Source: Bacteroidales bacterium (GTDB lineage: Bacteria; Bacteroidota; Bacteroidia; Bacteroidales; F082). Taken from it: DNA of 64,000 bases. Positions 1 through 8,987 of this stretch are shown here, piece after piece; within the stretch, counting starts at the first letter, position 1; each line of letters starts with the position of its first letter. Location of the stretch: positions 372,001 through 436,000 of the forward strand of contig JANJUV010000002.1 in the NCBI GenBank assembly GCA_024710405.1, read 5' to 3'. The position numbers and the translations under genes were made by a program. The notes below the pieces were generated by a model. That model saw nothing but the letters and a program-made list of their open reading frames with translations, had not been told where the DNA came from and did no database searches.

Positions 1-1821
1 GCCTCATCGGGCGATAGCCGGCAAATTGTAAAGGTGTTGCAGAAGATGCTAAAGGACGATAAGAATGTTGATTTTCAGGATAAAATATATTATGCACTTG
101 CTAAAGTTGCTGAAAAAGACAACAATGATACGCTTGCAATGCATTATCTGGCCCGTTCAGTTCAGGTTAGCCTAAAAAACAACACACAAAAAGCCACATC
201 AGCCCTCAAGCTGGCAAATATGTATTTCGACCGGTTTGTATATGTACCTTCACAGGCATATTACGATACCGCCGTACAGGCACTTCCTTCAAACTACCCT
301 GGATTCGACAGCATCAAGCAGCGTGCAACCGTTTTGGGCGATCTGGTGCAAAACCTAAGCTTAATTCAGGAACAGGACAGCCTTTTGCGGCTGGCAGTTA
401 TGGATTCAACTTCACTTTATGCAATAATTGACGGTCTGATTGAAGATTTTGAAAGAGAGGAAGAGGAAAAACTTGAAAACGAAACGCGGGAAGAAATGAT
501 GCGTCAGAATTCCGGATTCGCTGATCAGCGTGGAGGCGATCGTGGAGGAGGCGGAGGAGTCGGCCAATCGGCAGAATGGTATTTTTATAATCCCAATACA
601 CTTAGTTTCGGCTACTCCGAATTTCTCAGAAAATGGGGAAGAAGACGACTCGAAGATAACTGGCGTATCAGCGACAAGAGATCGATCAGTTTTGATGACG
701 GGATGACAACTGTAGCTTTGGACGAGAAAAAAGAAGACGGCACATCAGACACAACAAAAGTCAAGCTTACACCCATGAACCGCGGTTATTATCTCGCCAA
801 TATTCCCTTTGAACCGGAGCAGAAGCAGATTAGCAACGACATGATCATGGAATCACTGAATAACGTGGGATATATATATAAAGAAGAGCTCAATGACCTC
901 GACAGGTCAAGAGAATCGTACAAGAAACTCGACCAGAGATACCCCGGAAATCCGTACACTGTTAACTCATGGTATGCCCTGTATAAGATTGCTCAGGCAA
1001 AACTAGACGCAGATGAAGAAGAGTATTACAGGAATCTGATCATTAATAATTATCCTGATACTGATTATGCCCGTATAATTATTGACCCCGAGTTTTATAA
1101 AAAATCAGGTTCAATGCGTCAGGAAGCAATGGCTTTTTATGAGCAAACATTAAAAGCTTATCAGAGCGAACAATTTTTCAGGGTGTTGATGAATGCCAAC
1201 AGGGCAAGGGAGTTGTATGCCGAAGACACTGCATTGATGCCTCGGTTCGATTTTATGAGGGCAGTATCTATCGGAAAACTTGAGGTGCTTGATTCAATGG
1301 CTGTCGCACTCAACGAACTGGTGCTGAAATACCAGCAAAGTCCGGTTACACCATTGGCAGTTGATATACTCAGGCAACTGAGCACACAATATCAGGTAAG
1401 GGTTGAAATTCCTGAAGAGATGCGCAATCCCGCACTGGATCAGCCAAAATCACCCTACATTTTTGAGGCAAGCGCGCAACATATGATAATGATTATAACA
1501 CAGGCCAACTATGTGAAAACCGATCCGTTGAAAGTACGCGTTTCCGACTTCAATACACGGTTTTTCAGTCTGGGAAATCTCACCATCAAAAACCTGATGC
1601 TTGATAATTCACGTTCACTTATTACTGTTGGCAATTTCGCAAGTGCTTCCGAAGCTACCGATTACTTTGAAACTTTAGCCGGAAACGATTATGTTTTTGG
1701 AAACATCAACCGGACGGATTACGAAGTGTTTCCTGTTTCAATGGCTAATTATCCCGTTTTTTACCGCGAAAAGGATGTTGAGCAGTACAGAAAATTCTGG
1801 CAAAATTCATATTCAAAATAG
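1..1821 (+). CDS. sprE: T9SS/gliding TPR lipoprotein SprE/PorW, 3' part
   Basis: The reading frame is open from base 1, so the start and the lipoprotein signal lie outside the window; about 606 codons are present. TPR-like helical repeats fill the first 150 residues. A glycine-rich linker (near 550) precedes the family-typical segment AEWYFYNPNTLSFGYSEF, further TPR-like repeats, and a compact C-terminal domain ending at FWQNSYSK. SprE (Flavobacterium) and PorW (Porphyromonas) are periplasmic/outer-membrane lipoproteins needed for type IX secretion, thought to link the translocon to the PorKLMN/GldKLMN motor. The family assignment rests on the YFYNPNT block and the C-terminal domain. SprA, GldD and GldE, encoded farther along, support a T9SS organism. 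The next gene starts 32 bases downstream on the same strand. Confidence 0.85.
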   Translation, partial: ASSGDSRQIVKVLQKMLKDDKNVDFQDKIYYALAKVAEKDNNDTLAMHYLARSVQVSLKNNTQKATSALKLANMYFDRFVYVPSQAYYDTAVQALPSNYPGFDSIKQRATVLGDLVQNLSLIQEQDSLLRLAVMDSTSLYAIIDGLIEDFEREEEEKLENETREEMMRQNSGFADQRGGDRGGGGGVGQSAEWYFYNPNTLSFGYSEFLRKWGRRRLEDNWRISDKRSISFDDGMTTVALDEKKEDGTSDTTKVKLTPMNRGYYLANIPFEPEQKQISNDMIMESLNNVGYIYKEELNDLDRSRESYKKLDQRYPGNPYTVNSWYALYKIAQAKLDADEEEYYRNLIINNYPDTDYARIIIDPEFYKKSGSMRQEAMAFYEQTLKAYQSEQFFRVLMNANRARELYAEDTALMPRFDFMRAVSIGKLEVLDSMAVALNELVLKYQQSPVTPLAVDILRQLSTQYQVRVEIPEEMRNPALDQPKSPYIFEASAQHMIMIITQANYVKTDPLKVRVSDFNTRFFSLGNLTIKNLMLDNSRSLITVGNFASASEATDYFETLAGNDYVFGNINRTDYEVFPVSMANYPVFYREKDVEQYRKFWQNSYSK

Positions 1822-1853
1822 TTCTTATTTTTACCACCAAAACCAGTAAAACC

Positions 1854-2234
1854 ATGCTAAAAAATCCTGTAACTGACTCCACTGTAAGAAATATGATCGG
1901 TCAGGGTACTGTCATCCGGGGTGATATTGAAGCCGGAGGAGATTTACGTATCGACGGGCATCTGATAGGTAATATACGCACCAAAGGCAAAATAGTGATT
2001 GGTTCAACGGGCAAAGTTGAAGGAGAAATGTATTGCAAACAGGCTGATATATCGGGTAATGTGACCGCTAAACTGGAGGCCGATGAACTCACCATGCTCA
2101 AATCAACTGCCGTTTTTACCGGCGATTTGCTCACAGCCAAACTTTCCATTGAGACCGGTGCACGATTCTCTGGCAAATGCCAGATGAAAACTCAGGCTGA
2201 TCCCGGCACGGTGAAACATGAAAAAGAAAAGTGA
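1854..2234 (+). CDS. Bactofilin (polymer-forming cytoskeletal protein)
   Basis: This 126-residue protein has the short right-handed beta-helix of bactofilins: regularly spaced Gly/Ile/Val rungs such as IRGDIEAGGDLRIDGHLIGN followed by GKIVIGSTGKVEG. Short disordered ends flank it, as is usual. Bactofilins polymerise without nucleotide into filaments that scaffold peptidoglycan enzymes or other envelope machines. The last 17 bases overlap the next gene, so translation of the two is probably coupled. A weak -7-like TATTTTTA lies at about 1826, between this gene and sprE, but read-through from sprE is just as likely. Confidence 0.9.
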   Translation: MLKNPVTDSTVRNMIGQGTVIRGDIEAGGDLRIDGHLIGNIRTKGKIVIGSTGKVEGEMYCKQADISGNVTAKLEADELTMLKSTAVFTGDLLTAKLSIETGARFSGKCQMKTQADPGTVKHEKEK

Positions 2235-2442
2235 TCAGGGTGAAAACCCTTTAAACGCATATGCAAAATATTCCTCGCTTGCTTTTCAGATGCTTGCCAT
2301 AATTTTGCTTGGTGTTTGGGGAGGACGAAAAGCTGACCAATGGCTTCATCTGACTTACCCTGTCTTTACGGCAGTTCTGTCGGTGGTTGGGGTATTGCTG
2401 GCGGTTTATTATGCAGTAAAAGACTTCATCAGAAAACCTTAA
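2218..2442 (+). CDS. AtpZ/AtpI-type small membrane protein
   Basis: This 74-residue protein has two predicted membrane helices (about 20-42 and 48-70), separated by the GGRKADQWLHLTYP loop typical of AtpZ/AtpI family proteins. These assist F1Fo ATP synthase c-ring assembly or Mg/Ca transport, and are normally encoded at the head of an atp operon. The ATG at 2218 lies inside the end of the bactofilin gene. No atpB/E/F/H/A/G genes follow here, which is unusual for the family. The family call is based on size, topology and the loop motif. Confidence 0.8.
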   Translation: MKKKSDQGENPLNAYAKYSSLAFQMLAIILLGVWGGRKADQWLHLTYPVFTAVLSVVGVLLAVYYAVKDFIRKP

Positions 2443-2452
2443 TAAATTGCTA

Positions 2453-2824
2453 ATGAAAGCATTCATTATTAAACTTTCTCTTGCCGCATTGTTGCTTGCC
2501 CTGCTCAGCTACCTTGTTTTTGAGCGGCTGAACGAAGATATGCAAACACCTGCATGGCCCTGGTTGCTTGTATTTCTTTACGGTGTTAATGTTGTTCTTT
2601 ATCAGTTGTTTATCAGAAACAAAAACAAAAAAGTAAGTTCTTTTGCCAACTTTTTTATGCTGGCAACTTTTCTCAAACTGATCCTTTATCTTGCCGTGAT
2701 CGTGGTCTATCTGTTGTCAAACAAAGAAGAAGCCGCCCCGTTTCTGATCAGCTTTCTGGTCTATTATATAGTCTTTACTGCGCTGGAAGTGGCTTCGGTT
2801 ACACAACTTCAGCGAAAACAATAA
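2453..2824 (+). CDS. Four-helix membrane protein, AtpI-like position
   Basis: This protein of 123 residues has four predicted membrane helices (roughly 4-22, 31-50, 65-87 and 92-112) and short charged loops. The start is set at ATG 2453; a TTG at 2447 in the same frame is possible but less likely. The four-helix layout and the position right after AtpZ match the unnamed second accessory protein found before atpB in many Bacteroidota atp operons, resembling UncI/AtpI. That role is inferred from context; no diagnostic catalytic motif is visible. Confidence 0.65.
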   Translation: MKAFIIKLSLAALLLALLSYLVFERLNEDMQTPAWPWLLVFLYGVNVVLYQLFIRNKNKKVSSFANFFMLATFLKLILYLAVIVVYLLSNKEEAAPFLISFLVYYIVFTALEVASVTQLQRKQ

Positions 2825-2834
2825 TACTTCAGAC

Positions 2835-3245
2835 ATGATATTTATTACACGCCGCGAAAGATTCAATGCCGCCCACAGGCTTTTCAGACCCGATTTCACT
2901 CAGGAGCAAAACCTCGAAGTGTTCGGAAAATGCTCCAATCCGAACTGGCACGGCCACAACTATGAATTGTTTGTGACTGTTAAAGGTGAGGTTAATCCCG
3001 AAACAGGCTTCCTGATCAATCTTAAAGCGTTAAGCTCATTGATCAGAGAAAAAATCATTGAAAAAATAGACCACCGGAATATTAATCTCGAGGTTGATTT
3101 CATGCACGGAAAATTTGCATCGACCGAAACACTCTGCATCGCTGTGTGGAACGAGCTGGAGGCCCCCATAAAAAATCTCGGCGCTGAAATACACTGTGTG
3201 AAAATCTTTGAATCTGAAAATAATTTCGTTGAGTATTTCGGCTGA
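2835..3245 (+). CDS. 6-pyruvoyltetrahydropterin synthase / QueD family protein
   Basis: The 136-residue protein carries the family's zinc ligands (H14, then H39 and H41 in WHGHNY), the catalytic cysteine C33 and the D79-H80 pair. The spacing C-x5-HGH (GKCSNPNWHGHNY) matches the eukaryotic-type PTPS/PTPS-II signature; E. coli-type QueD has C-x3-HGH. The substrate is dihydroneopterin triphosphate, the FolE product. The product may therefore be 6-pyruvoyltetrahydropterin (biopterin branch) or 6-carboxytetrahydropterin (queuosine branch), since some PTPS-II members do the latter. The gene begins 10 bases after the preceding one and is followed by folE, its natural upstream enzyme, which supports a pterin role. 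Confidence 0.85.
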   Translation: MIFITRRERFNAAHRLFRPDFTQEQNLEVFGKCSNPNWHGHNYELFVTVKGEVNPETGFLINLKALSSLIREKIIEKIDHRNINLEVDFMHGKFASTETLCIAVWNELEAPIKNLGAEIHCVKIFESENNFVEYFG

Positions 3246-3284
3246 CTTGCCGTAATATGTCAAACATAATTTAACACAGGAAAC

Positions 3285-3905
3285 ATGAACGAAAACCAAA
3301 AGGAATTGCTTGGCTACGAAAAGATAGAAAAGTTTGCCCCCGAAAAGCTCGCCGAACTGGAAGTGCATTACAAAGCCATTTTGGAACTTATAGGCGAAAA
3401 TCCGCAACGCGAGGGTTTGATTGATACACCCCGGCGCGTAGCCAAGTCAATTCAGTTTCTCACTCAAGGATATGACCATGATCCCAAAGAAATTCTGCTT
3501 TCAGCCCGGTTTAAAGAAGACTACCGCGAAATGGTTATTGTCAAAGACATCGAAATATTTTCGCTCTGTGAACACCATATGATACCGTTTGTGGGCAAGG
3601 CTCATGTGGGTTATATCCCCAATGGATATATCACCGGACTGAGCAAAATAGCACGCGTGGTCGAGGCTTATTCGCGCAGGTTGCAGGTTCAGGAACGGCT
3701 GACTTCACAGATCAAGGATGCCATTCAGCACACACTGAAACCGCTTGGCGTTGCCGTTGTTATCGAAGCACGGCATATGTGCATGTCGATGAGGGGTGTG
3801 CAGAAGCAAAGTTCGGTGACTACTACCAGCGACTTCACAGGTGCTTTTGAGCGGGCCGAAACACGGGCCGAATTCATCAGCCTCATCAGTTCTAAACTGC
3901 ACTAA
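3285..3905 (+). CDS. folE: GTP cyclohydrolase I (first copy)
   Basis: This 206-residue protein converts GTP to 7,8-dihydroneopterin triphosphate, the entry step for folate, biopterin and 7-deazaguanine pathways. The zinc site is complete: C95 and H98 in [10 protein letters not shown] and C166 in [11 protein letters not shown]. The substrate-binding run [10 protein letters not shown] is present. Length and motifs match canonical FolE-IA. It lies 39 bases after the PTPS/QueD-family gene, so the two probably act in sequence. A diverged second folE is encoded at 8988-9716. Confidence 0.95.
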   Translation: MNENQKELLGYEKIEKFAPEKLAELEVHYKAILELIGENPQREGLIDTPRRVAKSIQFLTQGYDHDPKEILLSARFKEDYREMVIVKDIEIFSLCEHHMIPFVGKAHVGYIPNGYITGLSKIARVVEAYSRRLQVQERLTSQIKDAIQHTLKPLGVAVVIEARHMCMSMRGVQKQSSVTTTSDFTGAFERAETRAEFISLISSKLH

Positions 3906-3934
3906 AAAGACTTATAGTAATTAAACAGATTCTC

Positions 3935-4660
3935 ATGGAGCTATTAAAAAACACTGTGAAACCGCTTGAAGAAATTACGGAAGACTCATATGTCAGAAGT
4001 TTTATGACGTCTGTGTTTTCCCGCATGTTCATGGCTTTGATCGTCACGGCACTGATAGCATATTTTGCCTCCGGCAGCGCCTCATTTCTGAATCTTATGT
4101 TTCATGCTCAAACTGGCGCATTGAGTATTTTTGGTTGGATAATTATGTTTGCACCTCTGGCGCTTGTATTATTGATGTCGGCCGGGTTTAGCCGCATGAA
4201 AGCCTCCACATTGTCGGTTGTGTTTTCTGTTTATGCAGTGCTGATGGGGCTAAGTTTAAGTTTCATCTTTATTGCTTTCACCGGTGCGTCTATTGCCAAA
4301 ACTTTCTTCATTACTGCAGGAATGTTCGGGTTAATGGCACTGCTGGGCTACACAACCAAAACTGACCTGACGCGCTTTGGCTCGCTGATGTTCATGGGAC
4401 TGATCGGCCTGATCATTGCCAGCCTCGTTAATTTTTTTATGAACAGCAATACGCTGGATTATATTATCAGTTTTATCGGAGTTCTTGTTTTTACCGGACT
4501 CACAGCTTATGATGTGCAAAAACTGAAACGACTGGCCATCTACTCATTCAATACACATGAACAGATGAGAAAAGCCGCAATAATGGGTGCATTGACGTTA
4601 TATCTTGACTTTATCAATTTATTCCTATTTTTGCTCCGATTTTTCGGCAACAGAAAATAG
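3935..4660 (+). CDS. Bax inhibitor-1/YccA family membrane protein
   Basis: The protein of 241 residues has seven predicted membrane helices and the BI-1 family's C-terminal signature, with AYDVQKLKRL after helix six and LYLDFINLFLFLLRFFG at the end. Relatives include E. coli YbhL/YccA and Bacillus YetJ, a pH-sensitive calcium leak channel. YccA also modulates FtsH protease. Which of these roles applies cannot be told from the sequence. It starts 29 bases after folE and may share its transcript. Confidence 0.9.
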   Translation: MELLKNTVKPLEEITEDSYVRSFMTSVFSRMFMALIVTALIAYFASGSASFLNLMFHAQTGALSIFGWIIMFAPLALVLLMSAGFSRMKASTLSVVFSVYAVLMGLSLSFIFIAFTGASIAKTFFITAGMFGLMALLGYTTKTDLTRFGSLMFMGLIGLIIASLVNFFMNSNTLDYIISFIGVLVFTGLTAYDVQKLKRLAIYSFNTHEQMRKAAIMGALTLYLDFINLFLFLLRFFGNRK

Positions 4661-4706
4661 AGGAGTACGCCTCGGGATTGAAATCACAACTACCTAAAAA
4701 CCTTAT

Positions 4707-5594
4707 ATGAAAGCATACGTATTTCCCGGTCAGGGAGCACAGTTTGTCGGCATGGGCAAAGACCTTTTTGACAAGTCGCCTAAAGCCAAAGAACTTTTTC
4801 TTAAGGCCAATACCCAGTTAAAATTCAAAATCACTGACCTGATGTTCGAAGGCACGGATGAAGACCTCAAGCAGACCAATGTGACGCAGCCTGCCATTTT
4901 CCTTCACTCTGTGATACTTGCAATGACACTTGGCGAAGAATTCAGGCCTGATCTTGTTGCCGGACATTCATTGGGTGAGTTTTCGGCATTGGTCGCCAAC
5001 AAAACACTGACATTTGAAGACGGGCTGCGCCTAGTTTCTAAACGTGCTCAGGCAATGCAAAAAGCATGCGATTTGCAGCCAAGCACCATGGCAGCCATCC
5101 TTGGTCTGGACGATAAAGAGGTAGAGTTAATATGTGCATCCATCAAAAATGAAATAGTTGTGCCTGCTAACTATAACAGTCCCGGACAGCTTGTGATTTC
5201 GGGCAGCGAAGCAGGCATTGCTTTGGCTTGTGAAAAACTACTTGCTGCAGGCGCTAAAAGAGCACTTCCGCTGAAAGTCGGGGGAGCATTCCACTCACCT
5301 CTTATGGAACCTGCCCGTGTTGAACTTGCTGATGCAATTAACACAACAAAATTCAGCCGTGGCATATGCCCGATTTATCAGAATGTTACAGGACAATCAG
5401 TTACTGATCCCGAGATCATCAAAAACAACCTGATAGCTCAGTTGACGTCGCCGGTAAGGTGGACCCAAATCATGAACAACATGCTTGCCAGCGGAGTGAA
5501 AGAAGTTGTTGAGGTTGGTCCTGGCACCGTGCTACAGGGATTGTTCAAGAAAGTGGACAAAAACCTGATCACTTCAAGTGCTGCCTTGGTATAA
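4707..5594 (+). CDS. fabD: Malonyl-CoA:ACP transacylase
   Basis: FabD moves malonyl from CoA to acyl carrier protein, supplying the extender unit for fatty acid synthesis in the cytoplasm. The 295-residue protein has the N-terminal FPGQGAQFVGMG, the nucleophile elbow GHSLGE with S88, and the catalytic histidine in GGAFHSPLMEPAR. Length is normal for the family. It ends 10 bases before the oppositely oriented cinA, and no terminator hairpin is visible between them. Confidence 0.95.
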   Translation: MKAYVFPGQGAQFVGMGKDLFDKSPKAKELFLKANTQLKFKITDLMFEGTDEDLKQTNVTQPAIFLHSVILAMTLGEEFRPDLVAGHSLGEFSALVANKTLTFEDGLRLVSKRAQAMQKACDLQPSTMAAILGLDDKEVELICASIKNEIVVPANYNSPGQLVISGSEAGIALACEKLLAAGAKRALPLKVGGAFHSPLMEPARVELADAINTTKFSRGICPIYQNVTGQSVTDPEIIKNNLIAQLTSPVRWTQIMNNMLASGVKEVVEVGPGTVLQGLFKKVDKNLITSSAALV

Positions 5595-5604
5595 GTTGCC
5601 AGCC

Positions 5605-6894
5605 TTAGTGTTTAATTGACTGATCAAGTTCTTTACGCAACATATTAACGGCCGCAAGTGTTGTTCGCCTGATGTTGCGTCCACGATGTTCGCCAAATTT
5701 GTGTAGCTCAGATACTACTCCATTAAATCCTGCAAGCGCTATCCATACTGTTCCGACAGGTTTTTCAGATGTGCCGCCGTCGGGCCCCGCAATACCGCTT
5801 GTGGCCAATGCATAGTCTGTTTCGAAAAGTTCTTTTGCATTCAAAGCCATACTTTCAACTACTTCCCTGCTTACAGCACCGTGTCTTTCCAATAAGTCAC
5901 CCCTGACCTTTAATATTCCTGTTTTAATGTCATTCGCATAGGCAACAATGGTTCCCCTGTAAAAAGCAGAACTTCCGGGAACTGATGTAAACAAAGCTGC
6001 AATGGCACCACCTGTGCAGCTCTCTGCGGTAGACAATGTGGCGGAAGCAGCAATCAGTTTTTGACCGACTACTGATTCAATAGTGTCGTTGTCGTAGCCG
6101 AAAACCAGGTCTGGTAACAAGGCAACAAGTTCTTGTTTCAAACGTTCCAGTTCGTAACCAAGCGAAGAGGCATCCGGCCCTGAACCTGTGATCCTGAGCC
6201 TGACCAAACCGGGTTGGGGCAAATAAGCCAATTTGAAGGACTGAGGCAGGGCTGCCTCCCATGATGCAATTCTGTCGGCAATCACAGATTCACCTGCACC
6301 AGTGGTTAAAACTGTTTTGTAGATAAGCTGATTAGCTATCTCCATTTGCCGGAGACGCGGCAATAATTCGTTCAGGAAAATATCCTGCATCTCAAAAGGC
6401 ACACCGGGAAGTGAAACTACAACCGTTCCTTTCTCCGTAAACCACATACCCGGGGCAGTGCCACTGTTGTTCTGAAGTGGTGTACATGAAGCCGGAAGTA
6501 TGGCTTGTGACCTGTTCCGCTCATTAACCACCCATCCTCTGCGCGCAAAAAGTGTACTGATCTGTTCAAAAGCCTGATGGTTAAAGACCATTTCTGATTT
6601 AAAATAGCGACAAAGGGCTGGTTTGGTGATGTCGTCAGCTGTAGGGCCAAGACCTCCGGTAAGCACCACCACGCCTGATCTGGAAATAGCATCATCCAAT
6701 GCAGCGAAAATAGCCTGATCGTCGTCAGGAACAGTCACAATACGTTTGACAAGAAACCCCGCAAGAAAAAGCTGATCTGCCAGCCATGAAGCGTTTGTAT
6801 TGACAACCTGACCAATTAGCAATTCATCACCAATTGAAATAATTTCGGCCAGATGATTTTTGCCTGTAGAATTCCTGAAAGAATCAGAATGCAT
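5605..6894 (-). CDS. cinA: CinA-type nicotinamide-nucleotide amidase
   Basis: This two-domain protein has 429 residues. The N-terminal half is a MoaB/Mog-like domain (ISIGDELLIGQVVNTNASWL, then LTGGLGPTADDITK), linked in family members to ADP-ribose pyrophosphatase activity. The C-terminal half is the NMN deamidase domain (AESCTGGAIAALFTSVPGSS, ATSGIAGPDGG). The enzyme recycles nicotinamide mononucleotide to nicotinate mononucleotide in pyridine nucleotide salvage. Its start overlaps the end of the universal stress protein gene by 11 bases, so the two are probably cotranscribed. Confidence 0.92.
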   Translation of the reverse strand: MHSDSFRNSTGKNHLAEIISIGDELLIGQVVNTNASWLADQLFLAGFLVKRIVTVPDDDQAIFAALDDAISRSGVVVLTGGLGPTADDITKPALCRYFKSEMVFNHQAFEQISTLFARRGWVVNERNRSQAILPASCTPLQNNSGTAPGMWFTEKGTVVVSLPGVPFEMQDIFLNELLPRLRQMEIANQLIYKTVLTTGAGESVIADRIASWEAALPQSFKLAYLPQPGLVRLRITGSGPDASSLGYELERLKQELVALLPDLVFGYDNDTIESVVGQKLIAASATLSTAESCTGGAIAALFTSVPGSSAFYRGTIVAYANDIKTGILKVRGDLLERHGAVSREVVESMALNAKELFETDYALATSGIAGPDGGTSEKPVGTVWIALAGFNGVVSELHKFGEHRGRNIRRTTLAAVNMLRKELDQSIKH

Positions 6895-7774
6895 AATAAC
6901 TGAATCCTAAATCTTTAGGAATGATTGACATCACAGGGATTTCGCTTTGACGAATAATTTGTTGTGCCGCCGAACCGATGAAAAACTCAGTAAGTCTGTT
7001 TTCCTGCTGTGTCATGATAATTATGAGGTCAACGTCACCCTGCCTGCGTGCATAATCGAGGATCGTTGGCCCCAAATCTGCAGAACTGCCGTTGATCTCA
7101 ATGATTTCGGTCGTGCATGGTATGTTTACCTCAGAAATAAATTTCCTCACCTGATTCATCTGCAGTTCAAGCTGCTGAATAATATCTCTGTCATTTTTAT
7201 CCCACAGCACCGAAACAGCTTTAATGTTTGCACCAAAGAGTTTAGCCATTTCAATGGCATAAGTAACTTTTTGCCGGGTTTCCTTTGTAAGATCGAGCGG
7301 AAGTAAAATACTCCTGCAGCCGCTGTGATGATGCTTGCCGTTCACCGAAATAACAGGTATTTCGGCCTGACGAATCACTCTTGATGTGTTTGCACCAATC
7401 TGATTTCGGTCGAGTCGAAGCCGCTCCGATGAATCGTTTGTACCCATGAGAATGAAACGGGCATTATAATCTCTGGCTGTTTTCAGGATAGTGGAAGCTA
7501 CTTTACCGCGGGAAAGAATAGGCGTTACCTTTACACCTGATTTACGGCTGACTTCTGCTGCGGTTTCTTCAAGTCTCTGATTGATTCTTACGATAACATC
7601 CTGATTTTGTTCGGTCGACAGAAATCCGCTGAACAAGTCGCTTTCTTCAAGCACATACAACAGAACGATCTCATAACCAAGCAACTTGGCCATATTGTAA
7701 GACTGTTCGAGCGCGATCATGGATTGTTCGTTGAAATCCAAGGGAATAAGAAGGGAATTTGGTGTCTGTGACAT
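6884..7774 (-). CDS. Tandem universal stress protein (two UspA domains)
   Basis: The 296-residue protein is two UspA domains in a row (about 1-145 and 150-290). The first has the LMGTNDSS...GANTSRVIRQ nucleotide-loop region, and each ends in a strand such as IPVISV or IPVMSI. Such proteins are cytoplasmic, bind ATP or other ligands and are induced by stress or growth arrest; no specific partner is evident. A -7 box (TACATTTG on the minus strand, 7807-7800) lies 26 bases upstream of the start. Confidence 0.9.
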   Translation of the reverse strand: MSQTPNSLLIPLDFNEQSMIALEQSYNMAKLLGYEIVLLYVLEESDLFSGFLSTEQNQDVIVRINQRLEETAAEVSRKSGVKVTPILSRGKVASTILKTARDYNARFILMGTNDSSERLRLDRNQIGANTSRVIRQAEIPVISVNGKHHHSGCRSILLPLDLTKETRQKVTYAIEMAKLFGANIKAVSVLWDKNDRDIIQQLELQMNQVRKFISEVNIPCTTEIIEINGSSADLGPTILDYARRQGDVDLIIIMTQQENRLTEFFIGSAAQQIIRQSEIPVMSIIPKDLGFSYYAF

Positions 7775-7791
7775 GGATGATGGTTGTTTGT

Positions 7792-7807
7792 TACTTTTGC
7801 AAATGTA
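7792..7807. promoter_or_regulatory. Overlapping back-to-back promoter -7 boxes
   Basis: The + strand reads TACTTTTG at 7792-7799, and the - strand reads TACATTTG at 7807-7800; both match the Bacteroidota -7 consensus TAnnTTTG. Together they form the near-palindrome TACTTTTGCAAATGTA. A -33-like TTG lies 18 bases upstream of the minus-strand box (7828-7826). The plus-strand box has only a poor TGTG 21 bases upstream. The site is in the 62-base gap between the stress protein and nucleoside phosphorylase genes and probably drives both. Confidence 0.55.
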
Positions 7808-7836
7808 TTATTTCCGTGATAAAATCAATAGCTGAC

Positions 7837-8712
7837 ATGAAATTTATTCCCGAAACACAACTGGTGCTTAATAGCGACGGTTCAGTTTATCATTTGAAGG
7901 TGAAACCCGGAGATGTAGCCGACACCATCATACTCGTTGGCGATCCGCAACGCGTAAACATGGTTTCATCTTGTTTTGATCAGGTGGAATTAAGGGTATC
8001 GAACCGTGAAATAGTAACCCACACAGGCACTTATCGGGGCAAACGAATTTCTGCCATGTCAACCGGAATGGGTACGGATAACATTGATATTGTGCTTAAT
8101 GAATTGGACGCCTTATTCAATATTGACTTTGAGAGCAGAACCGAAAAACCCGTTAAAACCAGTCTGAAACTGATCAGGCTGGGCACTTCGGGCGCTCTTC
8201 AACCCTCTGTTGTTCCAGGTGAAAACTATGTGGCAGCAACACATGGTCTTGGGCTCGATGGCTTGATACATTTCTACAAAGATTCGGAAAAAGTCATTGA
8301 CCAATCTCTGACACAATCGTTTGTGGAGCAATCGAACTGGCCTGCACAACTACCGTTTCCCTACATAGTTGAAGGTTCAGTTGCATTGCGCAAACTTCTG
8401 GCATATGACTATATTCATGGAATTACGGCTACAGCACCTGGTTTCTACGGCCCACAGGGAAGGACGTTGCGCCTGCCTGTTTTCTTTTCTGATGGAATCG
8501 AGCGGATTATCGAAACAGATTTGCTCGGGATGCGGATAGCCAATTTTGAGATGGAGACCTCGGCATTGTACGGCCTGAGCAAAATGATGGGCCATGAAGC
8601 CCTCACCATATGCCTGGTCATTGCCAATCGCATTACCGAAAAATTTCTTCCTGATTATAAACCCCATATGCAGAAACTTATTCAAAATACACTTGATCGG
8701 CTGACTGAGTAG
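7837..8712 (+). CDS. Nucleoside phosphorylase (PNP/UDP family)
   Basis: A protein of 291 residues from ATG 7837; longer readings from 7759 would run through the promoter region and into the stress protein gene, so they are rejected. It has the phosphate-binding GDPQRVNMV, the STGMGTDNIDIV segment, TSGALQP and the substrate-site FEMETSALYGLS. This fits uridine/purine nucleoside phosphorylases, which release the base and ribose-1-phosphate in salvage. Which base is preferred is not clear from the motifs. A promoter -7 box sits about 38 bases before the start. Confidence 0.88.
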   Translation: MKFIPETQLVLNSDGSVYHLKVKPGDVADTIILVGDPQRVNMVSSCFDQVELRVSNREIVTHTGTYRGKRISAMSTGMGTDNIDIVLNELDALFNIDFESRTEKPVKTSLKLIRLGTSGALQPSVVPGENYVAATHGLGLDGLIHFYKDSEKVIDQSLTQSFVEQSNWPAQLPFPYIVEGSVALRKLLAYDYIHGITATAPGFYGPQGRTLRLPVFFSDGIERIIETDLLGMRIANFEMETSALYGLSKMMGHEALTICLVIANRITEKFLPDYKPHMQKLIQNTLDRLTE

Positions 8713-8987
8713 TCGTCAGCATTACATATTCACCTGCACATTATAGCCTTCTGCATCAGTTTAATCTTCAACTATCTTCAGATAAAAATGGGTCCATAAA
8801 AAATTCTTTCACCGGAGTTCTGGAGAAACTATGAAACAATATTTCTTCAGCACCCTCATTATAAATCATATAACTTCCTGACTGTCCAATCTGTGCTTGA
8901 TGATGTGTTTGTTTTGTTTAATTTTTATTAAGATTGATTAAACAATTTGCCGCAATAAGCTGTTTAAGGCTTGTTAAAAATACAACA

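Noticed and set aside
3036-3407. 123-codon frame on the minus strand
   Set aside because: It overlaps the PTPS-family and folE genes, both firmly identified on the other strand.
8713-8987. 275-base gap checked for tRNA, small RNA or small genes
   Set aside because: No cloverleaf, strong hairpin, T run or coding frame with support was found.
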